Shown here one piece after another: positions 1 through 12,636 of a stretch of DNA of 64,000 bases. Source of the DNA: Glossina fuscipes (lineage: Eukaryota > Arthropoda > Insecta > Diptera > Glossinidae); contig NW_023998421.1 in assembly GCF_014805625.2 (NCBI RefSeq), positions 6,703,426-6,767,425 on the forward strand. Reading direction: 5' to 3'. The translations under genes and the position numbers were made by a program. The stretch's first letter is position 1, and every line of letters begins with the position of its first letter. A model generated the notes under the pieces. It was not told where the DNA came from and ran no database searches. It worked only from the letters and a program-made list of their open reading frames with translations.

Positions 1-1969
1 GTTTGCAACGTATATCGTATTGTTTACATGCTTTGTATTTGTAGCTTGTGTTTGCGGAAGGAATTTCTATAAATTCCTGGCAAAACTGTGAGAAAGATTA
101 GTAGTACCAGTTACTAGTAATAGTTATTGATCGATCGGTTCGTTCATAATAGGCAGAGAACTTATGGAGGTACTTACCATGTAATGCGTTATTACAAAAA
201 AAAAAATTATTCTTTAGTTTACCTAATCCTTTTTCATTTTTTATGTAATTAAAGTTTTGGAGTACATAAACTTGTTAAATATTTATCTCGAATGAATGCC
301 GGGATTAATTCTCTCTCAAATATAAAGTAAAAGTTTTGTTCTCAACTAGTTCCTGGTCAAGTCGCCGCCAGGCTATGTTCAAAAATCGATTAAATAAGTT
401 CGTACATTCGTGCCCTATAAGTAAGAAAGGCGGTACTATTTTTCCTTTAAGGCTTAAGACTTTGCTTAAAGCTTTGCATTGATCTTTAGTTCTTTTGTAA
501 AGAGGCCAGAGTGCATAGACAATGAATAGGACTCTCAGTTTCATCAAAGTTACATGGAAGGCTGAATCATTTAACATAAATTTTTGTAATTTTTTGCTTC
601 GTTTAGCAAAACATGGGTTTGCCTAGAAAACCCAATATAATGATAATATATTGCAAATACAATTGAACGGATGATGGGGATAAAGGATTCGATTCAAACT
701 GCTAATAATTTCTTTCTTGTTTTGCTTTGTACTGGTTGGGTGGATTTTCTGTACTTCGAAGTTATTACCAAATGTTTCTAATAAAAAATGTTTCATATTA
801 TTTCATATAAATTTGTAGGTAATGAGTTAGTTCTTAACGGAAAGCAAACTTTTTTAATATAACAAATTTATTACTATGACAATAAATTAAGAAAAGAAAT
901 GAAAACCTCAAGTTAGTTAAAGCAATCAATATTCAAGCTTATATTGTATTTATTGTGAGGACCAAAGTCACAAGTTAATTTTGGTCCCATACTTATATGC
1001 TGGCTTTTCATTATGTTGTTTTCTAAGTTAGGAATAAGCGACGACAAGAAAACGAGAAGGTTGCCGCCTGACTACGAAAGCGATTATTATATTGCTTGGT
1101 GACAACGGTTGTCTTGGAAGATAGGCTAAACGGAAATCGCCATTGCCTTCCCGATCGCGCCATCAACAATCCACTATTGAGCTAATTGTCTATATGATAT
1201 CGCCTACTTAAAGAACTCTAAACCGTCTTTCAAGCCCTAGCTGATCGAAAGTATCAATAATTTATGGACCTTCCAGAGTACTAGTTTTTATTATCCTTTT
1301 TTTAGGCCAGATATATCTCAAGAAAAACTTCTGAAAAGTACGGCGTAGCTGCTGTCAGTACCTTTTGCGGTACTTTCTTACCACTTTGTTTAAATTTTGC
1401 AATTGTAAGCTTTCACAAAGGATGCCTGGAGAAGTTGCTAGAGATCAATATTTTATGGCAAGCCCGAAAACGTGTACGTCGGTCTGTCGTTTGGCTCTGT
1501 TACTCGCTACCGTCTTCATTTACTGACAGAGTTATCGTCCGAACATTGTATATACCAGAGAAATACTCAACAGCCAATTTTATTAGTTAGTTGCTTCGAA
1601 GATAATCATTTAAAAATCCGACAAGAACTTTGTCGTAGCGTAGCTTTGGCTTATTAGTTCGTCGATCCCGCGAATTGTGTGATGTACTCTATGCAACCGC
1701 AAAACGATCCGTTTGTTCGAAAAAACTGTTGTTAAATACCCCTTGGTGTGCCATACTTCTCGAACTATTCAAGCGAAGTTATATTGTCAAAGCATCTGCT
1801 TTATGGCTACCAGCATCAGTTTGATGAATAAATGTAGAATAAAATTTCAAAAACGAATTAATAAAATGAAAAATTTCGGCATGAATTTTTTTATTTTTTT
1901 ATAGTTTGACAAAAAAGAAAAAGTGTATTGGAATTGCGTTGACATTTTTCTTGCTTGTTTCTTTATTGA
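1..1969. other. AT-rich non-coding stretch, nothing recognised
   Basis: Short A/T runs and ORFs below about 90 codons with no recognisable motif on either strand. The part from about 1040 to 1640 is somewhat richer in G and C than its surroundings, but its frames contain stops and I could not match them to a family. No repeats shared with the rest of the window were noticed. Confidence 0.5.
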
Positions 1970-2345
1970 TAGTCCGAATGAGTAGCCGAGTAAGTGAGGA
2001 TCGCGGCTACCAAGTCAGTGCTAGCGGGATCAAGCCGAAGGTGCGGTAGATAGTTCGTAGCCATAGTGAGTGCTTAGTCGTTGAAGACTTAAAGGCGTAA
2101 GCTGCGGCTAACACTTCCGCGTCTCACCGTTCTCACCGTATTGTACGCATAGGGAACATCCCGTGAGTGATTGCTCACTTTAAGACAAATTTCGTCGTGT
2201 ATTAAAAGACAAGTATTAAACCATGTTATGTGTTTCATCTGGTTTCCCTCAACAGTTCGCCCTTAGAGCAAAGCCTTATGTATCTCACCTGAAGTCTCTT
2301 ATATGAGTTTCTTATATGAGGCTTCGGGGTATCGGAAAGATCTAC
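1970..2345. other. GC-richer patch of unknown nature
   Basis: Base composition rises visibly here compared with the AT-rich flanks, over about 375 bases, with no open frame across it. Such patches in this window elsewhere correspond to decayed mobile elements, so a degraded transposon or LTR fragment is possible. No terminal repeats, primer-binding site or protein motif could be identified, so this is only a compositional observation. Confidence 0.3.
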
Positions 2346-3689
2346 TGAAAGCTTTAGTTATGTAGACCATGACCATGTTCTTGGTATCATTGTTAATAAT
2401 TAGTATATGTGGATAAAATAAAGTTCTCCTTCCTCTTCTGTCACTGGAACAAGAGAGAAGAAGAATATAAAAACAATCATGTAAAATTATCCTACATCGG
2501 GTCCTATATTACTTCCTCTGTTTCTGTACTGGTGATTGCGACGTAAGTCGACCATGCGTCCTTCTGAAGGAATAAGCTGCTAATAATCAAAAAAGGATCT
2601 TAAATTGGTTCCCATATTGACTCATCAACTTCTATAAGCATATATGAAAAATGTACCAAAAGCCTAATACTTTTTAGAGACTAACATTTTTTTTATTATC
2701 GAACAGATGGCGCTTTTAATAAAATTGTTTCTTATTTCATCAACCATCACTTACTATAAAAGCAATAATAAAACACTAGTAAATGCATGTCAATAATTAC
2801 ATTTCATCTATCATAAAGTGACACGAAAATCCTTTTATTAAATGCTTTTTTGGATTCCAAAAAAAAACCAAAGGAAGAAAAAGCTCTAAATCGCGCATCA
2901 CATTTAAATTGATCAGACGTCTATTTACTTAAAAAAAATAGTCAACCATGTATGTTCGTGTATATGAAAGACTGATGACTACGATGTATAGTAATTTTAA
3001 TATGATTTTTTCATATTGCATATTAAGAATTTATGTGTTGCAATTTATTTATTTTTTTTTTTTTTGATTTTTATTATCTTTTCCTAAAAAACTTTATAAA
3101 ATATTAAAAAATTCATTCAGTTTTTGTTGGTTATGTCCATTTAATAGGAAGTGCTTTAATGGTATTGCACAAATTTCCTGAATATTTAATAAATATCCTT
3201 TTTGTCCTTTTTATTTTTAAATACATTTTTAAATACCCAAATATTTTCGTTTGAATATCATTTAATATTATTCTTAATATGAGGTATGTAAGTGCATGTA
3301 TTGTTGTTTATACTTGTAAAGGAAATTTTAATCTGTTAAGAATATTTAATCTTATATGATCTTTTAGAATTATTCATAAATTTTTTTATTTTATTTTTCA
3401 TTATTAAAGTGCGGTTTCACTGCGACAGCTTAGAAAAATATCCCTTAAGTGAATAAAGTTTGCAGCAATGTTGGACAAGTAACACATGAATACTTAAGTA
3501 GTATATAATAATAAACTGTTCTGTTTATGTTTATTGTTATTGGTGTCAAGGGACATGGATCTATTTTTCGAAGACATGATCCTATTGGTATGTTTGTCAT
3601 CAAGTACAGTAATTTCCCAAATATATATTTAAAAAAGCTACATATTCTTATCAGAATTTAAACTAAAATAACATATAACATATCAGGCA
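2346..3689. other. AT-rich non-coding stretch
   Basis: Very AT-rich sequence with a T run near 3050-3065 and no plausible coding frame. Nothing else seen. Confidence 0.5.
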
Positions 3690-4190
3690 ATATGCTCATT
3701 CAAGCGCCCTGGTAATATGTGCTAATATTCACAATTGATTCCTTGTCCCTTTTGAAGATGATCGATGAAGAGACAACTTTTGCATTGTGTGCCTTTGGAC
3801 GGCTTCGGCCGGTTGCTGACTCCATGTCTCATCCATTGTCACATATCGAATGAAAAAATCATTTTTATTTCATGTTATCGAACAGTCATCCAAATCACGC
3901 TCTGAATCATCAATACTTCATTATTTTTAGTCGAAAGTGAGTAAACGTGGCACTTACATCGAGCAGAGCTTTCTCATGGATAAACGTTTGCGCAATATAG
4001 TACATACTATGCCTTCTGATGTCTATTTCACGTAACTTACCTTTCCGGTTTCTGAAAGGAGGGTCGAATTCGGGCGACCAGAGAGTAAAGCATCATCGGA
4101 TAAGCAAACGAACTAACTGTGGAAATGTCAGAATTGTCAAGGAGTTTCTTTTGAAGATTGGCCTTATCATAAGGATTTATCTACAGTGGC
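3690..4190 (-). mobile_element. mariner transposase remnant (irritans-like)
   Basis: Reading the minus strand from about 4190 down to 3690, broken frames give in order SGRPNST near 4060, LREID, an ILRKRLSMRKL-like segment near 3975-4010, VPRLLTFD at about 3940, DDSERDL near 3900, FFIRYVTMDETW at 3822-3860, and KRDKESIVNISTYYQ near 3725-3760. This is the order found in mariner transposases of the irritans type: end of the DNA-binding region, linker, then the first catalytic aspartate in the DETW motif. At least four in-frame stops and several frameshifts show it is dead. The second and third catalytic aspartates are missing, and I found no terminal inverted repeats. The 4019-4222 open frame on the plus strand is an antisense shadow. 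A related copy covering an overlapping part lies at 59965-60335. Confidence 0.72.
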
Positions 4191-5439
4191 AGACTGTAAG
4201 GATCATCCTATCAACCTATTGAGTGATTTGAAAGCTGTCACAATTATTTATTATATACAGACTCGCCGTAGAATAGTAGTGTACGTAAGTTAAATACTCC
4301 TCTTTATTCGTTTAGTCATAGACTAAATGTTTTATGAACGAATGAATTAATTTAAAGTTACATTAAAAAAAAAATTTCGTAAAAAATTAAATGTTTGTCA
4401 TCTTTTGCCTTCCAAGTCCCATTTGTATTTATATTTCGTCTGACTTTTGCATGCAAAGATTGCTTACTACTTACTGCCAAATAAGCCTAATAGCACAACA
4501 AACAACATTTTTTCTTCTCCTTGATGACATATCAATAGAAATTTACTTCTCACTGTGAAAGGAAATAAAAATCGAATCGAATAAAGTTTCCTCTTCACTG
4601 AGCGAAAGCCAATTTTTCATTTCCAAAGTTCTGCAATTTTGATAACAGCTGGAAATCAAATCTATGGTAATATGTCAGTTCATTTTAAGCCAGAATAACT
4701 TTGCCAGCAGGTAGACTGCTTTGATAAAAGAAGATTTTTTCGTACATGCTAATTATGATCTACTTAAATTTCATTCACAAATTCCTTCCAATGTGAGATT
4801 AGACGAAAGTCAAAGTATTGTCAGATGTGGCAAACACAACAAATCTCATTTCCAATCCTTCAATTTTTCTACGGCCATTGTTAAACAAGGCATTATTGCG
4901 ATGGAAAAATGCATGTAATCTTCACCTACTCAGCTCCTTTTTTTTGCATTATATGTTTGTATAGGAAGGAGATAAGCACTGTGAGTCGGTTAGTTATCTA
5001 TTGCGTTGTAAATATAAAAAAAAAGTAAAAATTCGTACATTTAGCTCTCTTAGAAGTAGCTGACATATTGGATGGGAGCTAAATTGTGGAGGCTGATTGT
5101 GGGTTAGGATTATTCCGTTTCAGTTACAGATCGTGTTCGCAACGTTACCAGTGCATTGAATGCTAAAGCATGCTATCTTCAACATAGTTATAACCGTACG
5201 TTGCACACAAAACTTACTTTACGTCACAAAAGTGCGAAACGCATTGCACGCCTTTGTATGGAGCGCTGCTTGTGCTGTTGCCGCTCTGATATGTAATTGA
5301 TTCATATTCTCAAACGTGAGATTGGAGTCATTTGTAAAAAATGCCTGTTTATACTGATGTATAAAGATCGACGTAATACGATGTAGTCAAGGACTACGTG
5401 AAACATTTTTTTTCTTTAACATAACCAATTTCCAAATAG
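4191..5439. other. non-coding stretch, unassigned
   Basis: AT-rich with a moderately GC-richer section at about 5080-5290. No coding frame or repeat recognised. Confidence 0.4.
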
Positions 5440-5690
5440 GTGGGTAAAGAGAAACATAGGGAGTGACTGCAGACTTTAGAATACGTGCACAATCGGTAAG
5501 TGTTATGCCTTTACAGACTGGCCACTCACTGTAGCTGCGACCAAATAGGTCCTACCACATAGCGTTTCGAATCAGTGAACGCCATCTTAGTAATCTTGAC
5601 GCTTGTCTACCCTCGTGCTCGCTGTTGGCTGGTACTCAACGACTTGACGATGGATTATCGAAACCCATCGAAATTGTATGCAATTTGTTC
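5440..5690. repeat. dispersed repeat, copy 1 of 2 (partner near 52.5 kb)
   Basis: The segment around 5490-5600 resembles 52508-52620 in the same orientation. Both carry CAATCGGTAAGTGTTA followed by a GCCTT block, an ACTG/ACTAAG block, a CACTGTAGC or CCCTATAGC block, then a TTTCGAATC/TTTCAATC segment and GTGAACGCC/GCGAACACT. Spacing is preserved over about 110-150 bases. No coding frame is present, so this is probably a non-autonomous element or a piece of a larger one. Boundaries are approximate. Confidence 0.55.
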
Positions 5691-8600
5691 TAAAGTATTA
5701 TAAAACTTTTTAATGTATTCGTGCTCAAGGTGTGTTTTAGCATCTAATTTTTCCATCTGCAGATTTTGGTTCGTTGCAGTAAAATTTTTACTTACCATTG
5801 AAATTAGGTGACTTTACGGTGCTAGTGATTATGCATTTGCTTCGAATAGTGATTGCACGTCCCCTGTTGATTAATGCTAATAATGTTGGTGCAGGTTTTG
5901 ACAATAGATAGAAGCGTTTAATCCGCCTGACCATTTCAAGGGTGGTTCGTAGCACACTTCGCAGAATGTAAGACCTACAGATACTGAAGGTAAAACTTTA
6001 CAATTTTTGATGGCAAGACTTGTGTACGATTAATAGTGGCGAGTAGCATGCATTGTGTTAAGGTTTCCTGCACTGCCGGTTCAATCACGTTCTACTCTAT
6101 GTCAATAGAAAGTATGCACGCACACAGGTGAATAGGTACGTGTTCGTATGGAATATAACTGAAGAGATTACACTACTACCAATTGCCAGCAGAAGCTATC
6201 TTCAGCACGCGCGGTGCCACCTAATGAATGGATGAATAGAACCTTATCGGCCAAATTGCTTAAAATGTTTCTCTTTTACTTGAACTACAATAAAAAAACC
6301 CATAAGAAGCTTGTTGTTGTTAAAGGTTAATTGAGTCCAATCTTCGTTTTTGCATTCAACAAATCAATTTATTGGCAATTTATATTAAATCGAACTTTAC
6401 ATATAGATAGTGATGACTGATAAACAAAACATGATTGACATGATTAACTGAGATTACAATTTTCATTAAAGGAATAATTTTATGCAATATTTTCTTATCT
6501 ACACATTTTGTCACCACTAAATTCGGTCCGAGAAAGAGACACATTGGCAAACTGCATGTCGGCATGGACGGTAAAAATGGAGATTTAAGATTTTCTCTAA
6601 GGCGTTTAATTTAATTTGAGAACTTAATTTGAATTTAAGCTTCTTTTTCATCAATTCAATAGAAAGTAAATGTTCAAATAGATTATAAGGGTCATAAACT
6701 TTTTATGGTAAACTCGGTTTGCATAAGTATAGACACAATTTCCTTTTCTTTCTCAATTCTCTATTATCATGACATGACAAATGCACATATACATTGCACA
6801 TATACGAAGACTGGAGGACATGTATAATGCTGTAGTTAAATTCTAGTCTAAAAAGCAATTATGTAGAACATTAATTCACAGACATATGTTCGCATGCATT
6901 TACTCATACTCGTCTGTGCATCTAATGGATCACATTTGTGTTACGTCATATTTTCTTTGGATAGAAACCTACAAAACCCGTTACCTGTATTCAGTTTTCT
7001 TTAAACAGTTGCCAAAACTATTCTGTTTTGTTTGCACATTTATTTAAGTAAATGCTCATGTATACCATTGCCAAAGAAAAATACAAAAAAAAAAAAAAAA
7101 AACCCTTTAGCACTTTAAACAAATTCCACCATAGAGCAAAGCATTACTGTTTGTTATACTCTAGAGTCCACGTGTACATGGAAGGATGTGTTGGTGCAAG
7201 AATCTTTTATAAATTATGACATTGTTTTGACATAGTCGTCATATAAACGTTTGTTTCGTGTCAAAATTCTAAATGAAATAAGAAGCCTGCTGGGCATCTG
7301 TTCACATATATACGTAAATATGGGTATGTAAATATTTTACATAACAAACGAGATTTTTCTTCTTAATATAAACATCTGTCACAATTGTCTTTTTTTGTCT
7401 TTTGTCTGTGTCTAACACAATCGCATTGAAATGAACTGAGAAATTAAGTCACTTTTGTTTTTTAAATTTACCCTTAATTGGCTTAAAATGCAGAAAGTAG
7501 ATCAGATTTTTACCGAAGCTTGCTCTTCCAACTTGCAATCTTTTTTCTTTGCTAACGAGATAAAGTAACTTCATCAATTTGGCTCAGTTCTTACGTAAAC
7601 TTCTCATATAATTGCATAGAAAATTTCTCTTATGGGATATGTTTTTGTTATCTCTTTACATTACGTGCTTTTCCTTTCCATAAGGATAAGTATTATGTTA
7701 ATTTCGGTTTTCATATAGAAATCTTACAAAGTATGGAAACATTTTTAATCAACATATGTCAGATTCAGATGCTAGTCGAACTATTTTCTCGAAAGAAGAA
7801 ACGACTTTTCATGGTATGTAATTTCCTTTCTGAGTACAAACAGTTACCCTGTAAGTAAGAATAAATTTATTAAACTTGTATGAATTTCTGCTTAGAGAGC
7901 GCATTTGTTTAGGCTGACGCATTTAAAATAAAGGGAAATTCATTTCGTGCATCCTGATGCAAACGTAAAGAAAGATTTGGCTTTAAACGGTTTCTAATAC
8001 ATTGGCTGGATCTTTACATTTTTCGTGGAATACAATACATACACAGACGTACAGCGTAAAGAAATTGTTGAACCTTATTACGGAAACCAGGAATCTACGA
8101 TTCCACTATACGTGTCGTGGATGTGAGATGAAGCTCACATTTGAATAAATGCCTGGGTAAACAGGAATTATTACTCCTTAGGTGTAAAGAAAACACATCC
8201 GATATTTGTAAAACTCTTTTACGGGTTTGCTGGGCTGAAAAAGTCATTTTGGAAATCGCTAACGGACTATGATAATCGATTTTTTGTAGCAAAAACGGGC
8301 GACTTCGATATGACAGATATTTGACTGCAATTAAACGGTGCAACATGCATATAAAATCAATTTATTGGAAGAAAAGTTTAACCGTCGTGTAATCCCCTCC
8401 TTTAACAATGAACTCTCCAAGACCTTATTTATCAAAATTATAAGTGCTATTAGGAAAACAAGAGGAGGATTTCGTGGAAAATTTGCAACTTTTAGAAACG
8501 CCCATAAGCAATTATGTACATGAAATCATTTTTAAATAAAAATGGCACGAACTCATGTTTGAATGAAAGAGAATTCATATTGATTTCTTTTCCTGATTAG

Positions 8601-8886
8601 CTCTTATGAATACCGCATATTATAAGAAAGGATTATGCAACGTTATTATAATCGAGGGTCATCCTTCAAGCCAGTCACTATCAAAGTATTAAGCATAAAG
8701 AAATGCTTTTTGCATAAGTGATAATTTAAATTTAATTTACTATTTTTCAATATTTTCAATGCGGCTGCACAATTAGCGCCCAGCTGTGTTATGCAACAAA
8801 CACTATTGATTTAAAAATTGCGTTATTTCATTAAATTTAATTAATAGAAGTACGGCATGTTTAACATAAAAGTATTAACAATATTG
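5691..8886. other. AT-rich non-coding stretch
   Basis: Contains an A run at 7085-7103 and other short A/T tracts. Open frames of 61-83 codons at 6380-6565 (minus), 8095-8346 (minus) and 8338-8523 (plus) have no recognisable motif. Nothing else seen. Confidence 0.45.
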
Positions 8887-9126
8887 CGATCTGAGTTTAT
8901 CTGTCCGTCTATTCGTCTTGTTTTCTTGTATTTAACGTATAGGGCGCAATTTTTAAATTATTTTAAGGAAATTTTTCACACACGACATTTTTTTGGCTTA
9001 AAGACTAGAGCTGTTAAGATTGGTCCAGATCGAAGCATCCTTTCGACTACTCCTCGTATAACACGTTATTTCGCAAAGTCGTTACATGAATAGCTGTTTT
9101 AAGCAAAGTAGTGTAGAGTATTTAAT
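8887..9126 (+). repeat. TATACCC-family dispersed repeat, 5'-truncated copy
   Basis: Carries the family blocks in order: CTGTCCGTCTATTCGTCTTG at about 8901, the GGGCGCAATTTTTA block near 8941, a TTTGGCTTAAAGACTAGAGC block near 8990, GATCGAAGCA near 9028, a CGTATAACACGTTATTTCGC block near 9053 (matching ATAACGCCTTATTTTG elsewhere), and the terminal GTGTAGAGTATTTAA near 9111. The left TATACCC end is missing. Decayed copy with no coding potential. Confidence 0.65.
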
Positions 9127-10779
9127 GATGGGCATAATAACAACAATAGTAATAACTTTTCCATTAATAATAATTTGTCCGTCTATCCGAGGCTTAAAAT
9201 AAGTTAAAATATAATTTGTATTTGGTAACTCGATGCCCTACCAAACACTTCCGCAATTAACATAAGCAAATTTCAATAATTCCATAATGAATAATACATC
9301 AGTAAGGTCGGGCGGGATTTGGCGCAAACATTTAACACAACGCGAATAATATTTTTAAGTACATGCGATTCTGACCTAAAGGCACATTTACAGCTCATAG
9401 ATAAACTCTGCAATTGTTTGGTATTTGCTTGATGTGCTAAAAAATGGCTAAAGTTCTCCTCAAGGCATATGCAACGTGTTCTTTCTCTTTTAATTATTAT
9501 CTTTTTCACCCTTCAGTAGCATCTAACTTATCAAACTTTTTTACATAACTTTAATTAAATTGTTTTTTTTTTTCCGATGTCTTATCATGTAAATCATTTT
9601 CTTATGCTTTTTTTTTTTTTTGGTTATATTTATTAAATCAAAACTAAATTCCATTCATTTGCAAAGACCATCCTTCTTTATACGCTAGGATGCTTAAAAA
9701 AAAAAGAATGCCTGTTTTTGAAAACCTTACAAAAGCTTTGAAACAATAAATTGAATAAACTTAACTGAAGGCGAATATAAAATTTCGAGTTTTCATATGA
9801 TTCTGATTGTGCTGGCATGTGTGTGCGTTTACGTGTTCAAATGTGAACAATAGGATGAATTGTGTGAAAAGTTATGAAATCAAGGCATAGAAAACTCATT
9901 CATTTTATTGCTGCCGTTACGACGATGGTGGTGTTAAAAGGTAAGCTGTCCTTGTTTCAGTGTTAATATTAGATATTATTCAGTTGAAATTTAAGTCAGT
10001 TACATAATTAATTCATAAATCTTTCTTCTCAATTTTCTCTCTTTCAAGTTTAGCTTAAAAAAACAACAAAAAAAACATTAAAGTCCAAAAGAAAGAATTC
10101 AAACCAAGCACTAGCGAGGTGTGAAAGGCGTAAGATCCTTGCAAGATTTACTTTACAAAGATAAGCGATTTTATTTTATAAATCTCCTATAGAGTTTCAT
10201 CCCTTTGATGTTCAAGCTTACATCGAACGCTAACTTACAGACACTCAAGTATATGAAATTTTCTAAATTGACACTTTTTCTCTATCATCTAAAAGGTTGA
10301 CTGAATATGCTGAATAGAGTGACACGTAGACCTCATCTTTAACAAACAATCCGTGTTATCGCGGTAAGCGAAGACTGTCGAAATTTTTTGTTATTTTAAT
10401 CGTTTGCTTACGATCTAAAGTGGTTTTAGTGACACTACCTTGTTATGTGCACAACAATGGACAAATCCTATTGACGTTTGTTGAGAAACTATAGTTCACA
10501 CACAAACTCAGCGTGAGCTTGTAAAGTTTTATAACAACTTTTCTTAGTCGAAACCAATAATTTGTCGACGGTTTGCTGATTTCAAACTACGCTGATGTTA
10601 CATTACACAGACATTAGAAAACGTTAAAAAATTTTATTTAAATAAAGCGAGAGTTTTTCAGCCACTACTATCAACAGCACACATATGCTTCATCAAAATT
10701 ATGTGACATCACTGCGTTTGTCAAAATTTCCAAAACACTAACCTGTAAGTGAAACACAAAAATTCTTGGGCAAACATCA
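9127..10779. other. AT-rich non-coding stretch
   Basis: T runs at about 9560-9570 and 9610-9620, and no coding frame. The part from 10320 to 10760 is slightly less AT-rich, but I could not assign it. Confidence 0.4.
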
Positions 10780-10911
10780 GAAGAAAAGACGAACAGACAT
10801 GCTTCAGAAGATCATTCTCAATCGAATTAATGTATCGCAAGGCCGTCGAGATGTTACATATACATACGCATAAACTTAATGCACAGTTTACCATTTAGGG
10901 TGTGAGGTATA
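10780..10911 (-). repeat. TATACCC-family repeat, left-end fragment, reversed
   Basis: On the plus strand this shows an AGACGAACAGACATGCTT block, a GATCATTCTCAATCGA block, then CATACGCATAAACTTAAT and a degenerate terminal segment ending GGTATAAAT near 10910. That is the reverse complement of the family's left half (compare 25996-26170). The right half is absent. Divergence is high, so the assignment is moderate. Confidence 0.45.
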
Positions 10912-11033
10912 AATATTTGGCAGGATTGTAAAAAAATTTTTTTTCCAAATACTTGTCATTAGCGTTTCAGCTTCGCTTTTGTCCAATTCAAAATGAATTT
11001 TTTTTCAAAAATTTCGTTTACGAAATGAAGTGA

Positions 11034-11275
11034 GACGAGACTTGGGCCCACGCATGCGACTGCGACCAAGATCAATCAAGCGAATATTATGCAAAAGATG
11101 AGCGAAAACTGGAAGAACTGCGCTAAAGTCGCTGTAAAATCAAAATAACGCTAACAGGTTTTTTCGATTATCGTGGTGTTGCGCATTATGAATCCTTTCG
11201 TCCAGGACAAATTGTTGACAAGGAGCGTTCTTTGACTATGAGAATTACTTTCTAGGCGATGAAAGGCGATTAAGA
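11034..11275 (+). mobile_element. mariner transposase fragment (first catalytic Asp region)
   Basis: The plus frame starting at 11034 reads DETWAHACDCDQDQSSEYY, then KDERKLEEL, a stop, SRCKIKITLTG, FFDYRGVAHYESF and PGQIVDKE, before stopping near 11254 with AMKGD beyond. This follows the mariner order GDETW...YD..TK.QSS.W...PRPKKAR..RSKVKVML..FFDYRGVVHHEF...G.TVN closely, and includes the first catalytic aspartate (Asp of DETW). Only about 75 residues survive, with two internal stops. The helix-turn-helix region and the other two catalytic aspartates are absent. The FFDYRGV segment suggests a different mariner subfamily from the irritans-like copies at 3.7 and 60 kb. No TIRs seen. Confidence 0.72.
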
Positions 11276-11279
11276 TTAA

Positions 11280-12409
11280 TAAAAATGTTTAAAAAAAAGA
11301 AAAAGTTAAATTTGTCTTACATACATCGATACAATATATTGGCACAATCTAGCATATCCAAAGCATTGTGGGTATAAAACGTGCAGAAGAGTGACAGTAT
11401 AAACTAGTAAAATAAGTTTCTTAGATGAGTTAACATACATGCGAATGAAACAGAAAGCATAGCAATAATAAATTGAAAATCTAATGCGCTTTTCTAAAGA
11501 AACGTTATTAAGATCGTGGTTTTGTGGGATTGCGGTTTCCGCAAAAAACAGCTTGTAATGGATAAATCGATTTTTTTTTCTCATCATATTCGAAAAAATC
11601 CTTAGCTGATTATCTTAGCTTTCAATACATATCTCAAAACCAGATATTTGCCTTTGCCTTTGCAAGCTTTTAATTGCCAAAAGTACGATTTAAAAGCCCC
11701 TGTGTATGCTGTACTCCCTTGCTATTCGTTCCTCGCTTCCATATTTCCATAGTTTAGAGAAAGAATATTCATTTTCTTTTTCATCGAACTTATTTAAACA
11801 TCTTTGCACTCTTTAATTCTCTGAAAAGGATGAAAATCTCATTAAATACCTTTTATTTCACACGCTTCACACTGCACAATTTTACAAAACATTACCTTTG
11901 AAAAAGTGCATGCTATAAAGCAAATTTACTTGAAGATAATAATTGCATGCTTTCAGATCGTAAATCTGCAAAAGCAACGTATGAAAGCGACTCGGAATAA
12001 TATATAGATGTTAGGAAATGAAAGTATGCTATAATAATTGTACTTTAGGTTTTCGAGTTTATCTAACTTAATGGTATTTTTACATTTTTTTTTTTTTTTT
12101 TTTTTTTTAGCTATAGATCTACCTACTTACTGCAAAAATTTAAATGCAACGGAGAGATGTGCGTAGGATTTAATTTGCTTCTCTTTGATAAGATTGAATA
12201 TGCTTTAACAGAAACTTAAGAAAAGTTTTTTTAAATACTTTTGTTTGTACTTGTGAAACTTTCATGGCATGAATGAGATAATGCGCTGAATTTCAGTTTT
12301 TTGGAAAGGCTTTACACATCCTGGCTAATTGAACATTTCCTTATGGGAATGTGTAAATGGATAAGTTTTAAAGGGCCTTAAAGAAATAGTATTGCAAGAC
12401 CGATTGCCG
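11280..12409. other. AT-rich non-coding stretch
   Basis: Includes a long T run at about 12086-12109. The 93-codon minus-strand frame at 11306-11587 has no recognisable content. Nothing else seen. Confidence 0.45.
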
Positions 12410-12636
12410 ACAAAGCTTGTCTATGCCTCTGTCCATCTTGCTTTCTTGAGTGCAGTCTACAGGCCGCTGTTTTGGAAATATTCTAATAGAATTTGTACGT
12501 TAAGGTGTTTTGGCCCAACGTTGAACTATAGTGAAAATGATTTGGATCGCAACCATTATTTCGATTACTTCTCATATAACGTCTTATTTTGAAAGGCCAT
12601 TATATGAGTAATTGTGGGACATTGTAGGGTATTTTA
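12410..12636 (+). repeat. TATACCC-family repeat, 5'-truncated copy
   Basis: Block order matches the family: AAAGCTTGTCTATGCC at about 12411, CTGTCCATCTTGCTTTCTTG near 12427, CTACAGGCCGC near 12457, TTTTGGCCCAACG near 12509, GAAAATGATTTGGATCGCAA near 12532, CATATAACGTCTTATTTTGA near 12572, and the terminal ATTGTAGGGTATTT at about 12620. The left end is unrecognisable. Confidence 0.68.

Noticed and set aside
4019..4222. 67-codon plus-strand frame
   Set aside because: Antisense to the minus-strand mariner relic at 3690-4190.
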